A stretch of DNA of 64,000 nucleotides from JAABVY01 sp964496505 (GCA_964496505.1 CAZBZV010000001.1:124001-188000); one strand, 5' to 3'. Shown: positions 42,331-51,731, counted from the stretch's first letter. Made by a program: numbers and translations. Notes: generated from the sequence alone by a model not told the origin.

Positions 42331-43371
42331 ATGTCTGATAAAACCAATCTCTATGGCCTGACATACCAGGAACTTGAGGACCTGATGGTGTCGCTGGGAT
42401 ACAAGAAATATTCCGGACGGCAGATATTTCAATGGATGTACCAGAAGAAAATATTCGACTTCGGGCAGATGACTAACCTTTCCAAGAAGCTACGCGCTGA
42501 GCTTGAAGAGAGTTATGCAATCAAAATACCCCGCGTTCTTGAGGCCAGGGTTTCAGAGGATCAGACGGTGAAGTATCTTTTTGAGCTTAATGATAAAAGC
42601 CTGATCGAGGCGGTAAAAATCCCCGACGATCCTCGTCTGACTCTTTGTATGTCCTCGCAGGTTGGATGTCCGCTCGGCTGTAAGTTCTGCAAAACCGCCC
42701 AGATTGGATTCAAGCGCAATCTGGAAGTGGGGGAGATACTGTCGCAGCTGGCACTGGTGCAGGTGATGCTCAAGCCCGATGAACGTATTACCAATCTGGT
42801 CTTCATGGGTATGGGAGAGCCGTTTCTGAATTATAATAATGTCAAAGCCGCTATCGAAACAATCATGTCGGTGCTGGCATTCGGTATCGGTCACAGCAAA
42901 ATAACTCTTTCTACGGCGGGACATGTGCCGGGTATATATCGTATGACCGATGAAGGCCTCAAGGTCAGGCTGGCTGTCTCATTGAATTCTGCCGATCCCG
43001 AAATCCGCCGCAAGCTGATGCCTGTAACGAAAAAGTATCCACTGGATGAATTGAGAAAGGCCCTGATCTATCATACTTCACAGATCGGCAGAAGGGTAAC
43101 ATTCGAGTATCTGTTGATATCAGACATAACGGATACGATAGCCTCGGCTAAAAAGCTGGTGAAGTTCGTGGACGGTATACCATGCAAGATCAACCTGATC
43201 AATTATAATCCTTCCGAGGGACTTCCCGAAAAGTTTAAGCCCTCGAATGAGAATGATCTACTAAAATTCCGCGACTATCTTTACCCGCGTACACCTGCCG
43301 TAACGGTACGCGCCTCCAAGGGTATCGATATCAAAGCGGCATGCGGTCAGCTTGCCGCGAAACACCAATAA
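42331..43371 (+). CDS. rlmN: dual-specificity 23S rRNA/tRNA adenine-C2 methyltransferase RlmN
   Basis: A 346-residue radical-SAM methylase for A2503 of 23S rRNA and A37 of some tRNAs. The cluster site CPLGCKFCKT lies near residue 111, NLVFMGMGEPFLNYNNV near 152, and the mechanistic Cys in KAACGQLAA near the C-terminus. The first 85 residues form the usual helical RNA-binding domain. It ends the DUF512-der-rlmN operon. Confidence 0.97.
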   Translation: MSDKTNLYGLTYQELEDLMVSLGYKKYSGRQIFQWMYQKKIFDFGQMTNLSKKLRAELEESYAIKIPRVLEARVSEDQTVKYLFELNDKSLIEAVKIPDDPRLTLCMSSQVGCPLGCKFCKTAQIGFKRNLEVGEILSQLALVQVMLKPDERITNLVFMGMGEPFLNYNNVKAAIETIMSVLAFGIGHSKITLSTAGHVPGIYRMTDEGLKVRLAVSLNSADPEIRRKLMPVTKKYPLDELRKALIYHTSQIGRRVTFEYLLISDITDTIASAKKLVKFVDGIPCKINLINYNPSEGLPEKFKPSNENDLLKFRDYLYPRTPAVTVRASKGIDIKAACGQLAAKHQ

Positions 43372-43382
43372 ATTGTTTTTGC

Positions 43383-43410
43383 TTGACACTCGATAATCAA
43401 AGCATATTTT
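43383..43410 (+). promoter_or_regulatory. promoter of the cobalamin-controlled operon
   Basis: TTGACA at 43383-43388, 16-base spacer and TATTTT at 43405-43410, just before the riboswitch; the leader would begin within about ten bases of the aptamer. Confidence 0.6.
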
Positions 43411-43423
43411 AATTCACAAGACA

Positions 43424-43595
43424 TATAGCCGGTGCATTCAGCCTAACAGGGAAGGCGGTGAGAGTCCGCCACAGCCCCGCTACTGTATGCGCGCTACTGG
43501 AGCTTGAACCGCAAGTGCGGATTAGCCACTGTCGCAAGATGGGAAGGCCTCAGGCTCCGGGTCTGATGCCGTAAGTCAGGAGACCTGCCGGTTAT
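43424..43595 (+). promoter_or_regulatory. cobalamin (vitamin B12) riboswitch
   Basis: The conserved core is read directly: GGTGCATTC, GGGAAGGCGGTGAGAGTCCG, CCCCGCTACTGTATG, TTAGCCACTGTCGCAAGATG, GGGAAGGC, and GTAAGTCAGGAGACCTGCCG. The closing stem pairs ATAGCCGG at 43424-43431 with CCGGTTAT at 43588-43595. The ribosome site (GAGGGAAG) lies 30 bases on, so translation control is likely; no terminator stem is evident. It regulates the receptor gene that follows. Confidence 0.95.
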
Positions 43596-43636
43596 GAAAG
43601 GCAAATTTAAACCTTGCGCGGGCGAGGGAAGTCTTT

Positions 43637-45874
43637 ATGGCCGAAAAAACTTCAAAGCTTCTTTCGCCGGGAATAAAACCGGCATTTTTATTTCTCCTAT
43701 CTTTATTAATATATCCGGCCCTGATTTATTCTCAGTCCGGGCTTTCCCTTTGGGGGCAAATTACCGATTCTGAATCCGGCCTTCCTGTCGAAGATGCTAT
43801 CGTCCGGCTGATTCCCGAAGGGCGCACAACAAGCAGCAACAAGGACGGCATCTATCGATTTTTTAATCTCAAATATAAATCTGCGACAATAGAGATTAAA
43901 GCGGAAGGATATGAATCCCTGAAAAGAGAGGGATTGACGCTCGATGATGCTCTGGCATCAAGGCGGGACTTTGCGCTTGCAACGCGGCTCTTTTATGATC
44001 AGGATCAAATCGTAATCGGAGAAGTTGAGGTTGAACAGCCCGGGAAGATCATAATCGATGAAAGCTCGCCCGAATTCAAAAACGCCCGCACGCTCTCGGA
44101 GATTCTGGAATATATACCCCGGGTGATTGTGGCGCAATCGGGCGGATCGAATCAGACCGCCTCGATTTCAATCGGAGGGGCGCCTGCCAAACATACCGGA
44201 ATATATATCGATGGCATGCCGGTAAACTCGCATCTAACCGGCGAATTTGACCTGAACAGCATTCCTAAACAGGCGGTAAAGCGGATCGAAGTCTATACCG
44301 ACGGTGCGGCCGCCGAGATGGGCGCGGGTTCTCTGGCAGGAGCGGTCAATATCATCACACGAAAAGCGGCCTTTCAGGGTGAATTTGGATTCGATCAGAA
44401 TATCGGCAGTTATAATTCCGATGAAACCAATCTGACGGTGCAGAATATCTTCCATGAGAAGCTTTCCGGCCTGTTTATATTCTCCAGAAACACCGCATCC
44501 AACGACTTCAAGTATGACGATCCGAAAGCGGGAGAGATAAGACGGCAGAACAATTATCGCGATCTCGACAGCAAATACGCCAGCCTGAATTATAAAATCA
44601 ATCAGCATGATAATATATACATGAATTTCTCTTATGTCCACTCAAGAGCCGGATTGCCGGGAGCGGTGTATTCGCTCACCCCCAGTGCGGAAAAATCGGA
44701 ATCTTTTCGGACATGGAATCTGGGTGCGGATTTATCGCCGCTGGATAATCTTATGCTGGCGGTTTCAACGCAGCATTACCTCTCTCATCAGCATTTCACC
44801 GATTACGACACCTTTATTCCATACGACAGCAAATATCGCGACAGCAGACTCAGTTTTAATATAAATCCGAAGTATATAATCAGTCCCGATCATTATCTCT
44901 CAGCCCGCCTGAACCTGAGTTTCGACCGTTTCCGGCAGGGGTATATGCTTAATGAAGATCAGGATCCAATCGAAGTTAATGAGGATCGGGTTCAATCGAA
45001 TATAAGCTATGATGGGCGTATGGCATTAGAAAAACCTGCACTGTTTTTCGATTACCTGAATTTGAAGCTGGCTTTCTCACAAACCGCATCCGACCTTTAT
45101 CGTCCGCTTATTTCTCCTCTCATACGAGCAGATTTGGAAAAAGGCGATGCGAATAAGATGATCTTGTATGCGGCCTATGCCAATTCATACCGCGCGCCCA
45201 CTTATGCCTCGCTTTTCTGGAGCGAGGATGCTTTCTCGGTCGGTAATCCCAATTTGCTGCCGGAAAAGTCTGAGGACTTTTCGACTGGCTTGCGGCTTAT
45301 TTTCAGACGTGCCGGAATCTGGAACCTGGGAGTTGAGTACGAGCATTCATTTATAAAGGATCTGATATATTGGGAGCGGCGTTTTGACGGCAAGTATGCG
45401 CCGCGCAATCTCTCTGCCGCCCGAGTATCGTCGGTTATATGGAATGTGGAATGGAAATCGTATGATGATATTGTAGGCATTTCCCTTTCCCACACACTTT
45501 CCGATCCCAGGGACCGAAGCTGGGAGCCGAATCAGCATGATAATATCCTGACTTTTCGTCCCCGCAAAATCACTGATCTAAAGCTCAGCTTCAATCCGGG
45601 GGTGGTCTTTGTCTCGATGCAGACAAGATGGGTGTCGGAGCGCTATATCCGACGGGCAAATACTAAAGCCCTGAGTAAATATTCGGTCACTGATCTCAAG
45701 GCGGGAGTAAATCAGAAAATCGGCAAATTCGAAATATCTTTAAACGCTAAAGTAGACAACCTCTTTTCAGAAGAATACGAAATCCTCGAGCGCTACCCGC
45801 TGCCCGAGAGGTCCTACGGCCTTGGGGTTGGACTTACCTATAATTTTGAATCCGGGGGAAGAAATGAAAAATAG
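43637..45874 (+). CDS. BtuB-like TonB-dependent outer-membrane receptor
   Basis: A 745-residue protein. Signal peptide (about 1-35), a carboxypeptidase-regulatory-like domain (about 38-105, GQITDSESGLPVEDAIVRLI), a plug with ISIGGAPAKHTGIYIDGMPV and LAGAVNIITRKAA, then a long beta-barrel ending in GLTYNFESGG. The regulatory-like domain at the N-terminus is the usual Bacteroidetes/FCB receptor layout. The cobalamin riboswitch upstream indicates the substrate is cobalamin or a corrinoid. The last ten bases overlap the next gene. Confidence 0.92.
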   Translation: MAEKTSKLLSPGIKPAFLFLLSLLIYPALIYSQSGLSLWGQITDSESGLPVEDAIVRLIPEGRTTSSNKDGIYRFFNLKYKSATIEIKAEGYESLKREGLTLDDALASRRDFALATRLFYDQDQIVIGEVEVEQPGKIIIDESSPEFKNARTLSEILEYIPRVIVAQSGGSNQTASISIGGAPAKHTGIYIDGMPVNSHLTGEFDLNSIPKQAVKRIEVYTDGAAAEMGAGSLAGAVNIITRKAAFQGEFGFDQNIGSYNSDETNLTVQNIFHEKLSGLFIFSRNTASNDFKYDDPKAGEIRRQNNYRDLDSKYASLNYKINQHDNIYMNFSYVHSRAGLPGAVYSLTPSAEKSESFRTWNLGADLSPLDNLMLAVSTQHYLSHQHFTDYDTFIPYDSKYRDSRLSFNINPKYIISPDHYLSARLNLSFDRFRQGYMLNEDQDPIEVNEDRVQSNISYDGRMALEKPALFFDYLNLKLAFSQTASDLYRPLISPLIRADLEKGDANKMILYAAYANSYRAPTYASLFWSEDAFSVGNPNLLPEKSEDFSTGLRLIFRRAGIWNLGVEYEHSFIKDLIYWERRFDGKYAPRNLSAARVSSVIWNVEWKSYDDIVGISLSHTLSDPRDRSWEPNQHDNILTFRPRKITDLKLSFNPGVVFVSMQTRWVSERYIRRANTKALSKYSVTDLKAGVNQKIGKFEISLNAKVDNLFSEEYEILERYPLPERSYGLGVGLTYNFESGGRNEK

Positions 45875-47108
45875 ACAAACACTGATAACATTGGCATCGA
45901 TCATTTTGCTTCTGGTTACCTCTTCCGGATTGCACGCTGATGAATTAATCGTGATAAACAGTCTCGGGGAAACATTGAGCAAAATCGATCTTGAAACCGG
46001 AACGGTGGATAATAATTTCGTGACCGTGGGATTGATTCCGAATGCCATTGTTTGCGATGGCGATAGGGCCTATGTGGCAAATTCCGGTTCGGATGATTTA
46101 TATATAGTTGATCTGGAAAGCGAGACAATTGAGGATATAATAGATCTCGGCTCAGGGCGAAATCCGTGGTCCTTGAGCTTTTTGGACGACAGTACGCTCC
46201 TTGTTACGAATTTTATCTCCAGTACAATTTCAAAGGTGAATATAAATACGAGGACTGTGGTTGGTGAATGGGCTGTCGACACCCGTCCCCAGGGACTTAT
46301 GACCATCGGGGAGAGAACCTATATTGCCATTAGCGGCTTTAATCCTGCAGATACCTCTTACGGTCCCGGATCGGTGGCAGTCTGGGACAATCAAGGCGAC
46401 AGCATTGTGCAGTATATCAGCGTCGGCACCAACCCGCAAGACCTCGATATCGGTCCCGACGGAAGATTAAATATCGTCTGTACTGGAAATTATGAGGGGC
46501 TGCCGGGGATGCTCTATGTGGTTGATACTGCCAGCCTGAGCGTGGCGGATTCATTTCAGACCGCTACCACATTTTTCCCGCCTTCTGATATTGTTGTAAC
46601 GAGTGATGGCATCGGCTTTCTTGCGGCCGGGGGCTGGATAGATAAGGGAGAGGTCTATACATTCGATCCTGTAAATTCCGTAATGCTTCACGACCAGAAC
46701 AATCCGCTTACCACCGGCCTGGGAGTGATTGCGGTTTCGAAGGCCACCGACAGCACTATTTTCAGCTATAATTTCGGCGCTGATAATATAACCGAGATGG
46801 ATTCCTCTGGGCTGATTCTCAATACCTATAATGTGGGTGATGGTCCACAAACCGGCGATATCCGTATCACCGCCCCGGATTATATTTGCGGAGATGTGAA
46901 TGATGATATGGCCGTTAATGTCAGCGACGCGGTTTTTGTGATCAATTATGTCTTCATCGGGGGAGAGGCGCCCGCTCCACTGGAATCCGGAGATACCAAT
47001 TGCGATACTGCTGTTAATGTCAGCGATGCGGTCTGGATTATCAATTATGTATTTATCGGCGGAAAAGCGCCCTGCGATACCGACGGGGATAATATTACGG
47101 ACTGTTAG
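45864..47108 (+). CDS. secreted YncE-like beta-propeller with C-terminal dockerin; BtuG-like candidate
   Basis: A 414-residue exported protein: signal peptide MKNRQTLITLASIILLLVTS followed by SGLHADE, with no lipobox Cys, then a beta-propeller of about seven blades (IDLETGTVDNNFV, AYVANSGSDDLYIVDLE, VGTNPQDLDIGPDGRLNIV). From residue 342 come two dockerin-like calcium repeats, each of the form CGDVNDDMAVNVSDAVFVIN. In Bacteroides, the surface beta-propeller BtuG binds B12 beside BtuB; position, riboswitch control and fold fit, but here a dockerin replaces the lipid anchor. It starts inside the receptor gene. Confidence 0.85.
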   Translation: MKNRQTLITLASIILLLVTSSGLHADELIVINSLGETLSKIDLETGTVDNNFVTVGLIPNAIVCDGDRAYVANSGSDDLYIVDLESETIEDIIDLGSGRNPWSLSFLDDSTLLVTNFISSTISKVNINTRTVVGEWAVDTRPQGLMTIGERTYIAISGFNPADTSYGPGSVAVWDNQGDSIVQYISVGTNPQDLDIGPDGRLNIVCTGNYEGLPGMLYVVDTASLSVADSFQTATTFFPPSDIVVTSDGIGFLAAGGWIDKGEVYTFDPVNSVMLHDQNNPLTTGLGVIAVSKATDSTIFSYNFGADNITEMDSSGLILNTYNVGDGPQTGDIRITAPDYICGDVNDDMAVNVSDAVFVINYVFIGGEAPAPLESGDTNCDTAVNVSDAVWIINYVFIGGKAPCDTDGDNITDC

Positions 47109-47126
47109 GCTTTATATCTGAATCCG

Positions 47127-47165
47127 TCAGGTAACAATCCCGTCTTGGACGGGATCAGGACCTGA
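47127..47165. repeat. nested hairpin after the beta-propeller gene
   Basis: TCAGGT/ACCTGA at 47127-47132 and 47160-47165 enclose a perfect stem ATCCCGTC/GACGGGAT at 47137-47144 and 47148-47155. There is no T-run, so it is a weak terminator candidate or an intergenic repeat. Confidence 0.5.
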
Positions 47166-47474
47166 TGAAACCAAGAATACTCAAGCATATTTCATAAATC
47201 CATTCGATTTCGTTTCAAGAATATGCAAAATGTTGCATATTAACTTAAGATAAATGCCGAATAGCCAATAGAATTTTAGATTCTTCTCGTACTAAATTAT
47301 GGAGCCTGGGTGGCAGGATACTCCCATAAGTACTAACCTTATGCAGCATTGTAAAATACGCTTTTAACTTAAAGCAGTTCTAAAATATAGATAAAGCACT
47401 TCCGTTTTTAGTGCTAAGGCATGCGAGTTGCTTTTGTTTCATAGTGAAAATATGGAATGGAACTTCTGACAAAT

Positions 47475-47548
47475 TTAGGGAGTGGTGTGTGCTGTTAATC
47501 AGCCACCTGACGGTAGAGTCGGGCATCCCCCCTCCACCACTCCCTAAG
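47475..47548. repeat. long-loop inverted repeat in an intergenic region
   Basis: TTAGGGAGTGGTG at 47475-47487 pairs perfectly with CACCACTCCCTAA at 47535-47547, with about 47 bases between. The loop holds further short complementarities (GGTAGAGTCGGGCATCCCCC region). It could be a small structured RNA or leader. Otherwise 47166-47624 holds nothing I can support. Confidence 0.45.
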
Positions 47549-47624
47549 CTTTTATCCCCGCAGAAATTAACAATCGAAATCAGAACGCAATTGACATTTA
47601 ATGAGATTTTGGTGAAATTGCGGG

Positions 47625-48608
47625 ATGCTTTTCGAATCGATCAAAGATATTGTCAAAATCTTCTCTCTGCCTGAAGGCAATCCGTTAGATGACGAAAATC
47701 GAACGCTTGCGCAAATCTGCGGATTTTCAGGAAATGACAGACTCCTCATAGTCAATGCCGATGATTTTGGTCTCTGCTCAAGCACCAATCGGGCGGTTGC
47801 AGAGCTTATCGATAAAGGGGTGGTCAATTCAGTCTCAATGTTCGCATCGGCGGAAAACACTGATGAAGGCCTCAAGCTTCTGGGGGAGAGAGAACAATCC
47901 ACCGGAATTCACTTGACCCTGACCTCAGAGTGGGAAAATCATGTGCTGTCTCCTGTTCTGCCTGCGGAAAAGGTGCAATCCCTGCTAAATGGCTCGGAGC
48001 AGTTTTATTCCGAGATTAAGCATCTCTACCTGACCGCTGATAATGATGAAATAGAGGCTGAATGCCGGGCCCAGATTAATCGCATGCTTGACTCGGGGAT
48101 TATAATCGATCATCTGGATACCCATATGGGCGCTATGCAGCTCAGGCCGGATTTCGTGGAAATATATCTCAAACTGGCTTCGGAATATAATCTGCCAGTG
48201 CGCATGGGCTCTCAAAGCCTGGCACAGCTTATGGGGCTTCCGGCTGAACAACTGGATAATGCCAGAACGATGGGGCTGGCATTTCCGGATAATCTGATTT
48301 ATATCCCGATGTCATTTACGCCCGACAAGGAAATCCGCTTCCGGGCTTATGAATATGCTATACAGAATATTCCCTCCGGAATTGCGGAGATATACTTTCA
48401 TCCTACTTATAATGGCGATGATTTTAAAGCGCTTCAGCATGAATATTCGAAGCGTAAAGATATCAGCTATGAATCGATCAGGCTCTGGGATTATGAATTT
48501 TTGGCCGATGGATGCCTGAGTCGAATTCTGGAAGAGGAAGAAATAAAGCTGATTTCTTATGCGGATTTGATGAAAGTTCAGCGGGAAACACTTAAAGTAA
48601 AAGATTAA
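47625..48608 (+). CDS. ChbG/YdjC-family carbohydrate deacetylase
   Basis: A 327-residue protein with the metal-dependent deacetylase motifs: LLIVNADDFGLCSSTNRAV near residue 40, STGIHLTLTSEW near 90 and IIDHLDTHMGAMQL near 158, plus FHPTYNGDDF near the end. The first 36 residues before the first motif are unusual. The family removes acetyl groups from N-acetylated sugars or diacetylchitobiose; the substrate here is unknown. It converges with mutS2, ending ten bases from it. Confidence 0.9.
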   Translation: MLFESIKDIVKIFSLPEGNPLDDENRTLAQICGFSGNDRLLIVNADDFGLCSSTNRAVAELIDKGVVNSVSMFASAENTDEGLKLLGEREQSTGIHLTLTSEWENHVLSPVLPAEKVQSLLNGSEQFYSEIKHLYLTADNDEIEAECRAQINRMLDSGIIIDHLDTHMGAMQLRPDFVEIYLKLASEYNLPVRMGSQSLAQLMGLPAEQLDNARTMGLAFPDNLIYIPMSFTPDKEIRFRAYEYAIQNIPSGIAEIYFHPTYNGDDFKALQHEYSKRKDISYESIRLWDYEFLADGCLSRILEEEEIKLISYADLMKVQRETLKVKD

Positions 48609-48617
48609 TCCAAAGCC

Positions 48618-50987
48618 CTAACTCTTTTTTATTTTTACGACTGTAACTCCCGAACCGCCCTCATTGAAATATCCCAGACGATGGCTTTCCACAAGTGGAT
48701 GGATCCTTAGATATGAGTTGACAGCCTTTCTCAGTGCTCCGGTACCCTTGCCATGAAGTATGTAGACCGTCTCGAGATTTGCAATAGAGACCGAATCCAG
48801 ATATTTTTCGACTGCCGTTACGGCTTCCTCGGCAGTCATTCCCCGCACCGATAATTGCATGGGAATATTTTCAAACGGAGCATAATTAACACCCGGGGGG
48901 ATAGATCGTTTTGGTTCATTCTTGTGAATTTTTTTCAGGAGGTTCGATTTTACAGTTGCCACCATGCTTCCGGTCTGAACCCGCCAGCTATCCGCTTTCT
49001 CGTTGTAGTCCAGAAGCTCGCCCTCGGAACGAAGATTCTCTATAAAGACGCGGTCGCCGGGGGAGAGGCTTTCCTCTTTTTTGGAAGGCTCCTTTTGTAC
49101 CTTTATCTGGTTCAGCCGATCACGGAATTCATCCTGCTTTTCGCGGATGAATTTATGGGCAGCCTTCACGCTTTGCTTATCGGCCTTCTGCTCCTTGATG
49201 TTTCGCACGAGCTGCTCGAGTCGGCCGCGCGTGCCCTCAACCATTTCCTGAGCCTCCCGCATTGCTTTTTCCTTGTATGCCTGCTGCTCATCTGCGATTT
49301 TGTCCTGCCGTTCGACATAATGTTTGCGCAGCCTATCGACTTCCTCTTTTTCCTTGTCTATCAGTTTTCTGGCCTCTTCGGCCTGCTGGGTTTCCGACTG
49401 CATGCGTTCGATAAGCTCTGCCAGATTTCGCTCCTGCGTGCCCATAAGCCCGACCGCATCTTCAACCACATCCTGCGGCATGCCCAGGCGTTTGGCCATC
49501 TCGATAGCATAAGATGATCCCGGAAGCCCGATTATCAGCCGGTAAGTCGGCTTTAGCGTTTTCTGATCGAATTCAAGGGAGGCGTTCTGGATACGTTTAT
49601 CTTTTTCAGACAATGTCTTGAGCGCAGAATAATGAGTCGTAATAATCGCTTTTCCCTTGCAGTCCAGTATTTTCTTAAGGATTGCCTCGCCCAACGCCGA
49701 ACCTTCGACCGGATCGGTACCGGCGCCAAGCTCATCCATAAGTATCAGGCTGTTTTCATCACAGTTTTTTAAAGCTCCGATGATCTTGGAAATGTGTGAG
49801 GAAAAGGTTGAAAGAGACAGTTCAATCGACTGCTCGTCTCCTATATCGGCAAACACATTATGGAAAATCCCTACCGCCGAATCCTTATGAGCCGGTATAA
49901 GCATACCGGACTGAACCATTATGGTCAAGAGTCCAACTGTTTTAAGAGCTACTGTTTTGCCGCCCATATTGGGGCCTGTGATTACAATGCAATCGAATTC
50001 TTTTGCCAGATGAATATCGAGCGGGATGACCTCGGATTTTTTCTCTACGGATTTAAGCAGAAGCGGATGACGAGCTTCCCTTAAATTTACATAAGGCCTG
50101 TCAACCAGCTCCGGAGGATTACAGTCAAGACGAACTGCAAGGCGCGCTTTGGCATGGATGAAATCGATCATTCCGATCATCTCATAATTGTGCCGGAATT
50201 CATCAAGTTGAGAACGAACCGAATCGCCGATATCAATCAGGATTCTCTCGATCTCCGCCTCTTCATCATTGATCAATTCCCTCAGATGATTATTCATTTC
50301 AACCGTTGCCATCGGCTCCACGAATAAGGTCATACCGGTTTTGGAATGTCCGTGTATCACACCGGTTTTCCCGGTAACATCGGAGGTCGGCATGGGAATA
50401 ACGTAGCGGCTGTCGCGAATTGTGATGACGTCATCCTGGCGGGTCTCGTCGCTGCGCCGGGATTGAATCATAGATTCAAGTTTTGCCAGTATTTTATTGC
50501 GCACCAATTGTTTTTCGATTCTGATCTTGCGCAGCCGGGAGGATGCCGAGTCCATTATTTCGCCGCTTTTGTCGATAGCCTTTTCTATTTTCTGAAGGAC
50601 CTCATGTCCCGGTTGAATCTCGGAAACATAGGCATTAATCAGTGGATATTTATCGGTCTTGCCCTTCATATAACTTTTCAGACTATGACAAACCCTCAAA
50701 AAGTGGGCAATTTTGAGATATTCGGTAGAGGCGATATATGTATTTTCAACCTTAAGGCGCGAAAGATAAACATCAATCGGATCAAGTGTCTGTAATACGA
50801 ACGGCTCCTCGAACCTGAGGATCTCGGTCAACTGCCCGGTCTCCGCCAGCTCTTTTTTGATCTGCTCGTAATCTGTTTTAGGATAAAGATATTCAGCCCT
50901 TGCTATGCCCGCCGGGGTGTGACAGATATCACGCAGGAGGCTTTTAATCTTATCGAATTCCAGTTTATTTAAGGTATGCTCATCCAT
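48618..50987 (-). CDS. mutS2: endonuclease MutS2
   Basis: A 789-residue protein. Helical core and clamp to about residue 320, then the MutS ATPase with ITGPNMGGKTVALKTVGLL (Walker A), DIGDEQSIELSLSTFSSHIS (motif III) and LILMDELGAGTDPVEGSAL (Walker B). A long coiled coil follows, and the C-terminal Smr nuclease domain has LSVRGMTAEEAVTAVEKYLD and VYILHGKGTGAL. It lacks the mismatch-recognition domain of MutS1, as is usual for MutS2, which acts on recombination intermediates and stalled ribosomes. Confidence 0.97.
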   Translation of the reverse strand: MDEHTLNKLEFDKIKSLLRDICHTPAGIARAEYLYPKTDYEQIKKELAETGQLTEILRFEEPFVLQTLDPIDVYLSRLKVENTYIASTEYLKIAHFLRVCHSLKSYMKGKTDKYPLINAYVSEIQPGHEVLQKIEKAIDKSGEIMDSASSRLRKIRIEKQLVRNKILAKLESMIQSRRSDETRQDDVITIRDSRYVIPMPTSDVTGKTGVIHGHSKTGMTLFVEPMATVEMNNHLRELINDEEAEIERILIDIGDSVRSQLDEFRHNYEMIGMIDFIHAKARLAVRLDCNPPELVDRPYVNLREARHPLLLKSVEKKSEVIPLDIHLAKEFDCIVITGPNMGGKTVALKTVGLLTIMVQSGMLIPAHKDSAVGIFHNVFADIGDEQSIELSLSTFSSHISKIIGALKNCDENSLILMDELGAGTDPVEGSALGEAILKKILDCKGKAIITTHYSALKTLSEKDKRIQNASLEFDQKTLKPTYRLIIGLPGSSYAIEMAKRLGMPQDVVEDAVGLMGTQERNLAELIERMQSETQQAEEARKLIDKEKEEVDRLRKHYVERQDKIADEQQAYKEKAMREAQEMVEGTRGRLEQLVRNIKEQKADKQSVKAAHKFIREKQDEFRDRLNQIKVQKEPSKKEESLSPGDRVFIENLRSEGELLDYNEKADSWRVQTGSMVATVKSNLLKKIHKNEPKRSIPPGVNYAPFENIPMQLSVRGMTAEEAVTAVEKYLDSVSIANLETVYILHGKGTGALRKAVNSYLRIHPLVESHRLGYFNEGGSGVTVVKIKKS

Positions 50988-51162
50988 ATTAATTTACTCT
51001 CAAAACTCAGTAGAAGATATGGCTTTGTGCAGAATTTGCAAACCCGAAAATTGTTAAAATACTGCTGTTTTTTTGGAACCACTTTTTATGTCGGGTGTAT
51101 ATCCTAGTAGAAAAGGCAAGAAAACCTAAGTTACGTGACCAATCCACAAGGCTCTGACCCTG

Positions 51163-51192
51163 AAGCCTGCTCATCAAAGCAGGCTTTTTTTT
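51163..51192 (+). terminator. orphan rho-independent terminator
   Basis: AAGCCTGC at 51163-51170 and GCAGGCTT at 51179-51186 form an 8-bp stem with an 8-base loop, followed by T to 51192. No gene ends near it on the plus strand: mutS2 starts on the other strand at 50987, and the VOC gene begins 116 bases later. It may end an unannotated small RNA in the 175-base stretch before it. Confidence 0.8.
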
Positions 51193-51307
51193 GTGAACTA
51201 AATCTTAGATTTTCCGGTTGTTTAAAATAAAGGGTGTATTTTATGTCAGTTCCGCAAAAGAGTACTTATCTATTATTAGGCAGTAATTTTCAAAATTAGG
51301 AGGAATG

Positions 51308-51673
51308 ATGTCTATTTCCAGGCTGCCTGACGGTTCCCTTTGTCATACTGAGATTTATGCCAATGACCTGGGGGAGACCATGATGTTTTATGCCGAATTG
51401 TTTGATTGGGAAGTTCGTAATTCTATGAACGGCTATGGGATGTGGAAGGACGGCAATGGCTGCGAAGGAGGCTTTTCCACTACCGGCAGGCCCAATGATA
51501 CCGGCTGCAGTCTTTATTTAAAGGTCGAAAATATGGAGGATTATATCTCCCGGCTTCGCGAAAAGGGAGCGGAGATTATTCAGGAGAAAACCCAAATCGC
51601 CCCGGACTTTGGATACTTTTCATTATTCAAGGATCCTGGTGGAAATGTTGTGGGCCTCTGGTCGAAAAAATAG
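51308..51673 (+). CDS. VOC (glyoxalase/bleomycin-resistance fold) protein
   Basis: A 121-residue single VOC domain: HTEIYANDLGETMMFYAELF near the start, SLYLKVENMEDYISRLREKG in the middle and FSLFKDPGGNVVGLWSKK at the end. Metal-ligand positions (first-strand His, final Glu-like position) are partly present. The substrate is unknown. ATG 51308 is spaced four bases from AGGAGG; ATG 51305 would be too close. Confidence 0.88.
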   Translation: MSISRLPDGSLCHTEIYANDLGETMMFYAELFDWEVRNSMNGYGMWKDGNGCEGGFSTTGRPNDTGCSLYLKVENMEDYISRLREKGAEIIQEKTQIAPDFGYFSLFKDPGGNVVGLWSKK

Positions 51674-51700
51674 CATCATGAAAATATGAGTGAAAACAAT

Positions 51701-51731
51701 AAAGGCGGAGCTTCCCCAATGCTCCGCCTTT
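51701..51731. terminator. bidirectional terminator between convergent genes
   Basis: AAAGGCGGAGC at 51701-51711 and GCTCCGCCTTT at 51721-51731, an 11-bp perfect stem with A's on one side and T's on the other. It lies between the VOC gene and the converging DUF1579 gene. Confidence 0.85.

Noticed and set aside
47591..47619. TTGACA as a promoter for the deacetylase gene
   Set aside because: The -10 position reads GAAATT and the start codon would be only a few bases from the transcript start.
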